Positions 53,801 to 62,357 of a stretch of 62,357 nucleotides of DNA are shown here, in pieces. The first letter of the stretch is position 1, and the number at the start of each line of letters is the position of its first letter. The notes under the pieces are model-generated. The model did no database searches, had not been told where the DNA came from, and worked only from the letters and a program-made list of their open reading frames with translations. Source of the stretch: Triparma columacea. Taxonomy: Eukaryota; Sar; Bolidophyceae; Parmales; Triparmaceae. The stretch is from the NCBI GenBank assembly GCA_030267965.1, contig BRYA01001448.1, forward strand, positions 26,214 to 88,570, written 5' to 3'. Both the position numbers and the translations under genes were made by a program.

Positions 53801-54367
53801 AACATACGTGCAGGATCAAATCACGCAACTTATCAGCTAAGAGCGGTTTATTTAGATGGGGTGGAAGGGGGGTGTGGGGGGGGAGGATAAAGGTTAGCAT
53901 TTTTGTGACGTTGTCTTTCCCCCTCCTTCCAATCATCTCTCTCTCTCTCTCTAACCCCCCCCCCACAGCTTTCACCACCCAAAAAAACACCCTTTCCCAT
54001 TTCCTCTCTCTTTCTCACCCTCTTCGAATCCGCCGTGAACAAGGAAAGTGGTAAGCTGAGGTATATAGAACGTCAGTGCCTTCTGTCCTCCCTCCGTTTC
54101 CGCCAGTTCCCCCAGTCTCCTAATCACGTCCTTGTGAGCGTAGAGTTGCAGTAGGGCGTGGAATATGTGTGCCGACGACGTCGCCTCTGATGAGTCTACT
54201 AGGAGAGCACGTTCGAAGGAACGCTGGAGACGGGCCAGGTGGTTCTGCCACTGGGGGACCCACTGGTCGGCGGCGGCGGTGGGGTTGGGGGACATGGAGG
54301 TTGGGGAAGGGCCGGGATGGAGAGGGAGACTGGCATCGTCCTCGATGCAGGTTATGGCTTGGCCCAT
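50814..54367 (-). CDS. Phosphatidylinositol 4-kinase, type III beta-like
   Basis: Seven exons (54367-54019, 53836-53495, 53306-52832, 52709-52043, 51961-51501, 51424-51143, 51048-50814) join exactly in frame to give 936 residues. The N-terminal half has helical LKU-type sequence (DKLRDLILHVCSRSARFAHR). The kinase includes GWRLVPIIVKSFDDLRQEQM, FVSSMAGYAVVCYLLQIKDR, HNGNILLDNEGHIVHIDWGF (catalytic Asp; DWG in place of DFG) and NLNFEAAPFKLTSEFVQLMG, all close to PI4KIII-beta. It makes PI4P, mainly at Golgi and endosomes. Long Ser/Pro inserts are typical of the family. The exon 4 acceptor is a CAGCAG tandem. A segment spanning the exon 3 donor is duplicated upstream of the next gene. Confidence 0.93.
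52754..52862. repeat. Copy 1 of a ~105-bp dispersed duplication (within PI4K intron 3/exon 3)
   Basis: GTTAGCACAAT through CTCTTTATCTCACCTCGACC is shared with 54616-54720. The copy here contains the end of PI4K exon 3 and its donor (minus strand). The mid-region TCTATGCCCCATAT and the right part are nearly identical. Confidence 0.8.
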
Positions 54368-54755
54368 GGGTTATTTTGTATGAAAGACGTGGGAGAGGTA
54401 CGGGGACGGAGGAAGACGGGATTGAGAGTTAAGTTTTGGTAGATCTTATGGATGTAAATAGTAGCTAACAACAATTGAATCAAAACAGAGGGCATCAAAA
54501 GTGAGTCCAGAGTCCAAGCAGTCCCAGTCCAAAGTCCATCCAAGCTCAATTCTTTATTTCCTAAATCTGTACGTGTATGTTGTGTGTGTGTATATATATG
54601 TATGTGTATGTGCAAGTTAGCACAATCAGGTCACCCTAACTCTCGTCTATGCCCCATATTACCCTTCTCCAATCACTCTTTATCTCACCTCGACCTTCCC
54701 CGTTCGTTCCCTCTCCCCCACAGTCCTCCTCACCAACAACACCCTCCCACACAGC
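54368..54755. promoter_or_regulatory. Divergent promoter region, PI4K and PPIL4-like
   Basis: About 390 bp between two start codons. It includes a TG/TA-rich stretch (54575-54612) and copy 2 of the duplicated PI4K fragment (54616-54720), directly ahead of the PPIL4-like ATG. The promoter of that gene therefore appears to overlap duplicated splice-site sequence. Confidence 0.45.
54616..54720. repeat. Copy 2 of the ~105-bp dispersed duplication (PPIL4 leader)
   Basis: Same orientation as 52754-52862. ACTCTTTATCTCACCTCGAC is identical in both; a few substitutions and short indels occur elsewhere. Confidence 0.8.
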
Positions 54756-56336
54756 ATGTCAGTACTCCTACAAACAACACTTGGACCTCTAGTAATTGAC
54801 CTTAATCTATCATCATGTCCAGTCTTCTGTCATTCTTTCCTATCCTTATGTTCCATAAATTATTATACAAAGCATTTAATCTTCAACGTTATACAAAATA
54901 GGTTCCTACAAACAGGCGATCCCACAGGCACAGGTACCGGGGGTTCCAGCATACACGGTTTAACAGACGGTGCTGAATCACGCTTCCTAAAAGACGAATT
55001 AACACCCCTAACACCAGACCAACGTACTATAAAGGGTCTCTGCCTGACGACCCGGATAGGTAATAAGGCCTCAACGCAGGGGAGTCAGTTCACCATAACC
55101 ACGGCCTCTGGTCCTGGCATGTCTGTACACGAATATAGCGCATTTGACGAGGCTCAAGTGTTCGGTCAAGTCGTAGAAGATACCTCAGACGTGCTTCGTA
55201 AAATAAACGAAATATACACCGACAAGGACGGGAGACCATACACTGATGTTAGGGTGGAGTGGTGCGAAGTTATCGACTGGGGGGGGATGGAGGTTATCGA
55301 GGATACCATCAAGGGACAGTTAAGGGTTGATAGGAAATTTATGGATAGACCTGACGAGGAGAACATTGAGATTAGGATAAAGGCTGGGGATGAAATCGAG
55401 GATGACGTAGAGGGTAAGGGTGTCGAAGAAGTTGAGGAAGAATTGAGGAAAAAGGAAGCCAAAAGTAGGGCCGTGGTACTGGAAATGATTGGAGATATTA
55501 AATCTGCAGATGATAAACCACCGGAGAATGTGCTCTTTATATGCAAGCTTAACCCGGTTACTGAGGAGGATGATCTTGAACTTATTTTCAGTAGGTGAGT
55601 AAAGGAGGGGGGGGAGGTGGAGGTGGGAGACCAATGAGATTCGAGAGATTGGAGGAAATGAAGGAATTCATTGTGATTCATTATGAAGACGCTAACGTTC
55701 TAACCTCCCCCCCCCCCCCCTTTCGTAAAAATGCTCAAATGTAGGTTCGACCAGAATGTCTCTGCCGACATAATGCGAGATCCCGTAAACGGGGACAGCC
55801 TAAACTACGGCTTCATCTCCTTCAGCAGCAAAGAAAAGGCAACCGAGGCCTACTTCAAGATGAACAACGCTCTGATCGACGACAGGAGGATAAAGGTTGA
55901 CTTCAGCCAGAGCGTTGGGAAACTATGGAGGGGGAGGAAAAACCCGGTTAGGATGGTGGAACCTGGGGGAGGGGGAGTACGGGAGGGGGGGAGGGGGGGG
56001 GGAGGGAAGGAGAAAGGTAAGGGGGGAGGACCGCTGAGACTGGGAGGGTTCAAAGCGAAGGAAGCAACTCAGGAAATTAAGAAGACGACGATGAAGTGGA
56101 CACCACCAACGAATGGGGAGGGAGGGGGGAGGAAAAGGGATAGGGAGGAGGATAGTAGCAGCAGTAGCGACGAGAGCGATAGTAGCAGCAGTGGGAGGAA
56201 GAAGAAGAAGAAGAAGAAGAAGAAGGATAAGAAGGAGAAGAAGAAGAAGGGGAAGAAGGAGAAGAAGGAAAAAAAGAATAAGAAGGAGAAGAAGGAGAAG
56301 AAAGATAAGAAGAAAAGTCGGAATGATAGCGACTGA
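54756..56336 (+). CDS. PPIL4-type nuclear cyclophilin with RRM
   Basis: Exons 54756-55594 and 55745-56336 give 476 residues. The cyclophilin domain (residues 1 to about 165) starts MSVLLQTTLGPLVIDLN and has FLQTGDPTGTGTGGSSIHG and QGSQFTITTA. This is the PPIL4 form. An RRM follows (NVLFICKLNPVTEEDDLELI, RNP1-like LNYGFISFSS), split by the intron. The C-terminus has Gly-rich then Ser-rich (SSSSSDESDSSSSGRK) and Lys-rich runs, as in nuclear splicing-associated cyclophilins. Role: peptidyl-prolyl isomerase in RNA processing. It is oriented tail-to-head with the repeat surface protein, with 735 bp between. Confidence 0.94.
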
Positions 56337-57071
56337 TGAAACGCTCGTCAAAGTGATACATAAATTAGTCGACAAACGTGGTGAAAGAAAAACATTCTTA
56401 TAATTAGTCAGTCAAGCAGTGGCAATACATTAGACATTTAGCTACAATGAAGCAGACAAACAAATGATCGGCGTAGATTTTAGATACGATTATATCGAAC
56501 AGGGCGAGGATACGCATACATGTAGCGCGCTTTCGTTTCAATGACGGGAGGATATCATTGCTCATTGGGGGAAGGAGATAGAGAGAGAGTTTCATATTAA
56601 CGTGACGACAATAGTGGTATTTAAAACATTTACCAATATTATAAAATCACGGTTTAGGTTATGATCACGGTTTTAGTTACGTCTCCTTTATTAATTCAAG
56701 GAAGAAGTAAATAAGTCAGCAGGAATTTTCAAAATTTCAGCAGTTGAGAATTTAAAGAATTTAAGATTGGTCGGTTATTTTGGTGTTTCAAAATTTGCAG
56801 CATTGGGTATATTTGGTGAGTAATAAAACATCCTCGCGGGCCTAAAATGTGCTAGCGAAGCTTTGAATATAACAATTCCCCTCCGCAATAACTTTTGCGA
56901 GCCGACTTAAGCTTGGAAGTTGATAAATTATATGTCGAAAGGAAAGCAACCGACACTTTTTAGGGAGAGTTACAAAATTTAAGAGAATGATTGGTTCCTT
57001 CGTCGATACAAATTAGCTCCATTGCGCTCACACAATTAACGCTCCCCATTTCTAAGCAGATACCAGCAAAT
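56337..57071. other. 735-bp AT-rich intergenic region
   Basis: AT-rich with no convincing ORF. It should contain the PPIL4-like 3' end and the promoter/5' leader of the repeat surface protein. A plus-strand open frame begins at TTG 56991, but the first credible start is ATG 57072. Confidence 0.5.
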
Positions 57072-60000
57072 ATGCGCGTCAACAAGTTATTACTCCTCTC
57101 CTTAGTAGCCTTGCACTCGTCCGCTAGTCCTACGCCACCTACGCCATCGCCTACGCCATCGCCTACCGCTAGTCCTACCACGGCATTGCCTACTGCTAGT
57201 CCTACGGCATCGCCTACGGTATCGCCTACGGTATCGCCTACGGTATCGCCTACGGCATTGCCTACTGCTAGTCCTACGGCATCGCCTACGGCATCGCCTA
57301 CGGTATCGCCTACGGTATCGCCTACGGCATTGCCTACTGCTAGTCCTACCACGGCATTGCCTACTGCTAGTCCTACCACGGCATTGCCTACTCCATCGCC
57401 TACTGCTAGTCCTACCACGGCATTGCCTACTGCTAGTCCTACGGCATCGCCTACGGTATCGCCTACGGTATCGCCTACGGCATTGCCTACTGCTAGTCCT
57501 ACGGCATCGCCTACTGCTAGTCCAACTGCATCGCCTACTGCTAGTCCTACGGCATTGCCTACTGCTAGTCCTACGGCATCGCCTACTGCTAGTCCTACGG
57601 TATCGCCTACGGCATGGCCTACTGCTAGTCCTACCACGGCATTGCCTACTGCTAGTCCTACCACGGCATTGCCTACTCCATCGCCTACGGCATTGCCTAC
57701 TGCTAGTCCTACCACGGCATCGCCCACGACATCGCCTACGGCATTGCCTACTGCTAGTCCTACCACGGCATTGCCTACTGCTAGTCCTACCACGGCATTG
57801 CCTACTGCTAGTCCTACCACGGCATTGCCTACTGCTAGTCCTACCACGGCATTGCCTACTCCATCGCCTACGGCATTGCCTACTGCTAGTCCTACCACGG
57901 CATCGCCTACTGCTAGTCCTACGGCATCGCCTACGGCATCGCCTACGGCATCGCCTACGGCATCGCCTACTGCCAGTCCTACGGCATCGCCTACTGCTAG
58001 TCCAACTGCATCGCCTACGGCATTGCCTACTGCCAGTCCTACGGCATCGCCCACTGCTAGTCCTACAGCATCGCCTACTGCCAGTCCTACGGCATCGCCT
58101 ACGGCATTGCCTACTGCTAGTCCTACGGCATCGCCTACTGCTAGTCCAACTGCATCGCCTACTGCTAGTCCTACGGCATTGCCTACTGCTAGTCCAACTG
58201 CATCGCCTACTGCTAGTCCTACGGCATCGCCTACGTCATCGCCTACGGCATCGCCTACGGCATCGCCTACGGCATCGCCTACGGCATCGCCTACGGCATC
58301 GCCTACGGCATCGCCTACGGCATCGCCTACTGCTAGTCCTACGGCATCGCCTACTGCTAGTCCAACTGCATCGCCTACTGCTAGTCCTACGGCATCGCCT
58401 ACTCCTAGTCCTACGGCATCGCCTACTGCTAGTCCTACGGCATCGCCTACTGCTAGTCCAACGCTAGCGCCAACGCTAGCGCCATCAACGCTAGCGCCAT
58501 CGCCAGCACCATCGCCATCAACGCTAGCGCCATCGCCAGCGCCAACGCTAGCGCCATCAACGCTAGCGCCATCGCCAGCACCATCGCCATCAACGCTAGC
58601 GCCATCGCCAGCACCATCGCCATCATCGCTAGCGCCATCGCCAGCACCATCGCCATCATCGCTAGCGCCATCGCCAGCACCATCGCCGGCATCGCCAGCA
58701 CCATCGCCGGCATCGCTAGCACCATCGCCAGCACCATCGCCATCGCCAGCGCCTACTGCCAGTCCTACGGCATCGGTTACTTTCAGTCCTTCGGCAATGC
58801 CTACTGCCGGTCCTACCGTATCACCTACCGCATCGCCTACGGCATCGCCTACTGCTAGTCCAACTGCATCGCCTACTGCTAGTCCTACGGCATCGCCTAC
58901 TGCTAGTCCTACGGCATCGCCTACTGCTAGTCCTACGGCATCGCCTACTGCTAGTCCTACGGCATCGCCTACTGCTAGTCCTACGGCATCGCCTACTGCT
59001 AGTCCTACGGCATCGCCTACTCCTAGTCCAACTGTATCGCCTACCGCCAGTCCTACGGCATCGCCTACGGCATCGCCTACGGCATCGCCCACGACATCGC
59101 CTACGGCATCGCCTACTGTTAGTCCAACTTCATCGCCTACTGCTAGTCCTACGGCATCGCCTACTGCTAGTCCTACGGCATCGAACAGCGTTTCTCTTAC
59201 CGCTAAGATTTCTATCCCTGCTACGACTAGCACCCCTACTGCTACTTCTGACCTATGCAAGCTGCACTATAATGCAGTTGAGGAAGTTACTGTTACGACT
59301 AACTCTCCTAATTTCGTTTCCAGATTCAACCAAAAGAATTGTGCTGCGACTCTGTCGACTACGCCAGGAAGGTTCCTGAGAGAGGAAAAGAGTAATATGG
59401 ATACCAATCTCGAGCTCATCCGTAGGTAAGAAGATTGATGATCGGGGATTTTCCACCCAAGCGGTAATCACTGAAACACTAACATACCACCTCCACTTCA
59501 GCCTTCGCAATCTTCAGGAGGGCACCGACTACACAATCGATGCTGAGTACTCCTATTTAGTCAGCCCACAGTCAAGTACTTCTCCCAAACCTTTTGTTTC
59601 ACCCACGCAATTTTACGAAGCTATCGCACAGGATCCGGCAATGTGGAACACGGCTTTTCAGAAAGCGGTGGCCGAAGCACTTCCAGCCGGAACGACGGCA
59701 TCGACACCTCCTGTGAGTTCTGCCACGCAGACCGGAACGTCGACGAATCCGCCCCCAACTTCCGAACAAGGTACGTCTTTTATGCGCAGTATTACAGCTT
59801 CACATCTTCGACTGTTGCATTTCCCGATAATCTAATCCCCTTTGTTCGCACCTACTTCCGCTCGCAGCCAATGGTCTTGGGGCCGGCGCTATATCAGGGA
59901 TCGTCATCGGTAGCGTCGCCTTCGTTGCCATCGTCGGTGTCGCATTTAACGAGGTTATCAAGAAGAGGAACAGGGCAGCAGCGTTCAATTCAGAGTCGGA

Positions 60001-60710
60001 TGGGTCGGATGAATTCGCAGGGTATGATGTTGAAAGGAACACGACGAGGAGGTGAGGAACTAAAAGAGCAATAGTGTCAGGATGCCCAGCTTAACCTAGA
60101 ATATTTTCCCCATGCTAATCCCCCCCAAACACACACAACGCGCGCAACACTTAGGAGGATGGCAGAAAATGTCCCGGTTGTTGGAGTTGCCGGAGTTGCT
60201 GGAGTTGTTGGAGTTGCTGGAAGAGGCAGTCCCAGAGGTCGCAATCCACCACAGCAAGATCTTGACTTCGTGAGGAGCGAGGAGGAGGATGGAAACGCAA
60301 TTTCGAGCGACCTTAAGAGTCTCGAGGCGAAGATCAGCAAGGGCAATGTTAACAAGAGCGCACAAGAAGACCTCGCGGGTGTGATTGCAGCCACCAGTGG
60401 TAGGAAGCCAATCCTCGACAGCATGAGTAGCAGTTACGACAACATGACGTCAAATGCGGAGCTCGACATCGAGACAGTTTTCGCTCCGGCCGGAAAACTT
60501 GGGATCGTCGTTGACTCCTCCAATGGGGGTCCAACTGTCCACAGCATCAGGGAGAGCAGCCCACTGATCGGTATCCTCAACGTTGGGGATAAGATTATTA
60601 GCATCGATGACATTAACGTCTCTCAGATGTCGGCGGGAGGGGTCACGAAACTCATGGGACAGAAGGCACAGCAGAGCGAAAGGAAGATCGCTTTTCAGAA
60701 GTCCGAGTGA
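57072..60710 (+). CDS. Thr-Ala-Ser-Pro-repeat membrane protein with cytosolic PDZ-like domain
   Basis: Exons 57072-59425, 59502-59770, 59868-60051 and 60155-60710 give 1120 residues. A signal peptide ([18 protein letters not shown]) is followed by about 690 residues of [12 protein letters not shown] repeats with a central [11 protein letters not shown] block, likely heavily O-glycosylated and rod-like. A folded juxtamembrane region follows ([34 protein letters not shown]). A membrane helix lies at about 878-900 ([20 protein letters not shown]) with a basic stop-transfer KKRNR. The cytosolic tail ends in a PDZ-like domain (about 1042-1120: [40 protein letters not shown]), which resembles a domain I recall at the C-termini of many diatom surface proteins. 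It is a cell-surface or wall-linking protein; adhesion or wall organisation is inferred. Confidence 0.87.
57122..59190 (+). repeat. 12-bp coding tandem repeats (TASP array) with higher-order structure
   Basis: The basic unit is 12 nt encoding Thr-Ala-Ser-Pro. Two codon dialects, ACGGCATCGCCT and ACTGCTAGTCCT, alternate in blocks, and a 15-nt form ACCACGGCATTGCCT (TTALP) recurs in 27-nt periods (57340-57900). A distinct Ala/Leu/Ser/Pro block of ACGCTAGCGCCATCG units occupies about 58460-58760. Near-identity of neighbouring units points to recent expansion by slippage or unequal exchange. Confidence 0.95.
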
Positions 60711-60901
60711 TGTTATTGATGGGTTGGCAGGGGAAAGGGGGGGGGGGGGGGGGATACAGTGAACAGGAAAGATCACTGGATGAATGAATTAACAAAGATG
60801 CTTATGTAGCACGCAAACATTTTCCCATATTTCATAGGGCGCGTACTTCGCTCGCTTTTAATCCACGGATGCTGTCTTTTGTATTGATCTATGTAATAAA
60901 C

Positions 60902-61150
60902 TCACATAAAGTAGTCGCGTCGTCTGGGAGTCCCTTGTTTCTGCTCTTTTACGTGGTCTGCCTCAAAGTCGTCAACTAGGAAAGTTAGCTCGAAATCGTC
61001 GCGATCGCGCTTGTCTCTCCACGCGAACGTGTTGTTCCTTCGGTCGCTCCGTCCGTTCCCGTTCCTTTTCACTCCCCCCCGTCCCAAAGAAAGCGATCCT
61101 GACACTTGAATAAGCTGTAGATTGAAGATCGCAAGAAAAAGAAAGACCAT
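60902..61150 (-). CDS. Small possibly secreted charged protein
   Basis: From ATG 61150 the frame encodes 82 residues: a hydrophobic start MVFLFLAIFNLQLIQVSG that resembles a signal peptide, then a highly charged region (Arg/Asp-rich, RSDRRNNTFAWRDKRDRDDF) ending YFM. An in-frame upstream ATG at 61255 would add 35 residues and spoil the signal peptide. No family is recognised and no splice sites are seen. It lies between the convergent PDZ gene and the next plus-strand gene. It may be a real secreted peptide or a chance ORF. Confidence 0.35.
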   Translation of the reverse strand: MVFLFLAIFNLQLIQVSGSLSLGRGGVKRNGNGRSDRRNNTFAWRDKRDRDDFELTFLVDDFEADHVKEQKQGTPRRRDYFM

Positions 61151-61441
61151 ATGGCCTATTATGGCGTTTTCAGCGCTATGGTGACCGAAGGTGAATGAAG
61201 GGGGGCACCGGGACGGCCCTTTGAGTTTAGTAAATGCAACCAACTTGAACCACATTTTTCAACTTTTGGAAAATAACCAAGTAAAGCGAAAACTTAGGTG
61301 AGGACGTACGAGGAGTGACCACTGTCTATTAATTGGCGCGTATAATGCAAAAGAAACACAAACTCGGCCGTATATAGACTATCACACGGGTGCCACCTCC
61401 GACCAGTATATGAGGTTCCATGGATTATTTATCTTCATGAG

Positions 61442-62357
61442 ATGTCCGAAGGAGATTTTAGCTACACTCCCGGGCTTACAGTACCCTCGCCCGGGATTTT
61501 ACTGAGGTTCTTTGACCGAATATTATCACCCTTTATCCCTCACCACCTCCCCACCTTTCCCCCTCCCGTCCTCAGCCAAAGTAAACCCCAAGAATTAGCC
61601 CCTGTAAAAGCTTCGTCGAAGGTAAGAATGTGCATGAAGACCCAAGCTCGGGGGGGTATCAGACGTGAATTGGGAAAAGAACAACTGCAACGTAAAAATA
61701 CAAGCTCAGCTCAAATCCACCTTGGTGCCTCGACCAGGATGGTGGGGTTGGTTGACTGCACTGGAGTTAATCGCCGTATATTAACTAGCGATAGCTGTTG
61801 TTGCCCCTCGTTATCACGCCGTGTCTGATACCGTTTCAAGAATCACCTCACTTATCCCCAAACTAACCTTCCACCTTTCAGCCTTCCCCCCCCTCTTGAG
61901 CATGAAAGTTAGCCCCAAGCAGGAGGACGAGCAAGTCATCGCCGTAAACGACGACGAGAGGGTCCTTACTGACCAAGAAAATAATGTCAATGTCGAAAGC
62001 AAAGTAAACGAGCAGATTGTTGGTGCTCCTGACGATATTATTGAGTTGATCAATGACAATGATATGGAGAAGGGACGCGTTACTCGCGTTTACGATCCCC
62101 CCGACGAGCGTGACGACCCCGACAATGTGGAGGAAAAAAAAGCCGAGGGGATCCAACTGTCCCCCGTCGGTGTCGGCGACACCGAACAGACTGATGAGGA
62201 GATTGACAAAGCCACGCTGGAGGCTCTTGCCAATATTATTAGGAATGAGCCGCAGGATTATAGCGAAGAAGAGGAAGCAGTGGTGAGGGACGGCAAGGAG
62301 TTTTATAGGAAGTGCATGGCAAGCAAGAAATTCAAGAATGTGAAGAGTCCAGATCCT
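61442..62357 (+). CDS. Acidic protein of unknown function, partial at window end
   Basis: A clear coding frame runs from ATG 61902 to the window end (MKVSPKQEDEQVIAVNDDER onward, 152 codons), rich in Asp/Glu/Asn. It ends ALANIIRNEPQDYSEEEEAV and KFKNVKSPDP at the edge. An acceptor (CTTTCAG before 61882) implies an upstream exon. The frame from ATG 61442 could supply it: using donor A|GTAAAC at 61580 gives an in-frame join, whereas the stronger donor AAG|GTAAGA at 61621 does not, so the 5' structure is uncertain. The final KSPDP motif resembles the start of START-like domains in some stramenopile proteins; this is a weak impression only. The C-terminus is outside the window. Confidence 0.55.

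Noticed and set aside
57122..59190. Repeat array as a possible CRISPR
   Set aside because: Units are directly adjacent 12-15-nt coding repeats with no unique spacers, and the genome is eukaryotic.
56960..59260. 766-codon minus-strand open frame of GDAVGLAV repeats
   Set aside because: It is the antisense of the TASP array; the 12-bp period without stop codons opens the opposite strand. The plus strand has a signal peptide, splice junctions in phase, a TM helix and a PDZ-like domain.
1..62357. tRNA, rRNA or transposase genes
   Set aside because: No cloverleaf-like promoter boxes, rRNA cores or transposase/reverse-transcriptase motifs were noticed by reading; a covariance-model scan was not possible.

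Overview
This is a compact, intron-containing nuclear window from a eukaryote, most likely a photosynthetic stramenopile (ochrophyte) alga. The clade is inferred from three signals. A chlorophyll-binding LHC/FCP protein begins with a signal peptide ending in the heterokont plastid-import motif (AQ-AF at the cleavage site). The haem/chlorophyll enzyme UROD carries a similar bipartite leader. A very long Thr-Ala-Ser-Pro repeat protein ends in a membrane helix and a cytosolic PDZ-like domain of a kind I recall from diatom and relative genomes. A Parmales/bolidophyte-like or diatom-like source fits, but the species cannot be fixed from this sequence alone. Introns are mostly 80-300 nt, start GTGAG or GTAAG, often carry a CTAAC branch-site-like word, and often end in C-rich rather than T-rich tracts. 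Several genes have their start codon on a tiny first exon (6-42 coding nt). No rRNA, tRNA, transposon ORF or CRISPR array was seen. One assembly gap (112 N) lies at 16304-16415.

Layout: 1-1500 (-) FAM227-like protein, cut by the window edge; 1862-3262 (+) multi-WW protein; 3363-6045 (-) SDP1/TGL-type triacylglycerol lipase; 6282-7127 (+) light-harvesting protein; 7389-8145 (+) calmodulin-like; 8251-9882 (-) NAR1/CIAO3 Fe-S assembly protein; 10280-17198 (+) a tight run of EF-hand/cyclic-nucleotide-binding, DUF445 membrane and IQ/EF-hand/zinc-finger reading frames that may be a single giant gene; 17371-18927 (-) inositol trisphosphate 5/6-kinase; 19714-20468 (+) TMEM208/SND2; 20570-29076 (-) an eight-exon, 2585-residue coiled-coil protein with two Cys-rich modules.

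The second half: 29317-30681 (+) ABHD12-like hydrolase; 31507-32375+ (-) SANT-domain protein; 32844-34655 (+) TDP2-like DNA repair enzyme with a UBM-like motif; 34950-36777 (-) PWI-type splicing protein; 37145-38849 (+) uroporphyrinogen decarboxylase; 39109-41023 (-) AzgA-type purine permease; 41481-42098 (+) VKOR; 42197-45492 (-) a receptor joining an ANF/PBP1-like ectodomain to a cytosolic kinase; 45797-47964 (-) PH-DnaJ-PDZ protein; 48063-50720 (+) MAP kinase kinase; 50814-54367 (-) phosphatidylinositol 4-kinase beta type; 54756-56336 (+) PPIL4-type cyclophilin; 57072-60710 (+) the Ser/Thr/Pro-repeat membrane PDZ protein; 60902-61150 (-) a small possible secreted protein; 61442/61902-62357 (+) an acidic protein cut by the window edge.

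The genes form no pathway cluster, as expected for a nuclear genome. There is nevertheless a signalling theme: Ca2+ (calmodulin, EF-hands, IQ motifs), cyclic nucleotide (CNB domains), inositol phosphate/phosphoinositide (ITPK, PI4K, PH) and kinases (receptor kinase, MKK). The most unusual items are the ANF-like receptor kinase, the repeat/TM/PDZ surface protein, the possible CNB-DUF445-IQ fusion, the PH-DnaJ-PDZ protein and the giant coiled-coil protein.
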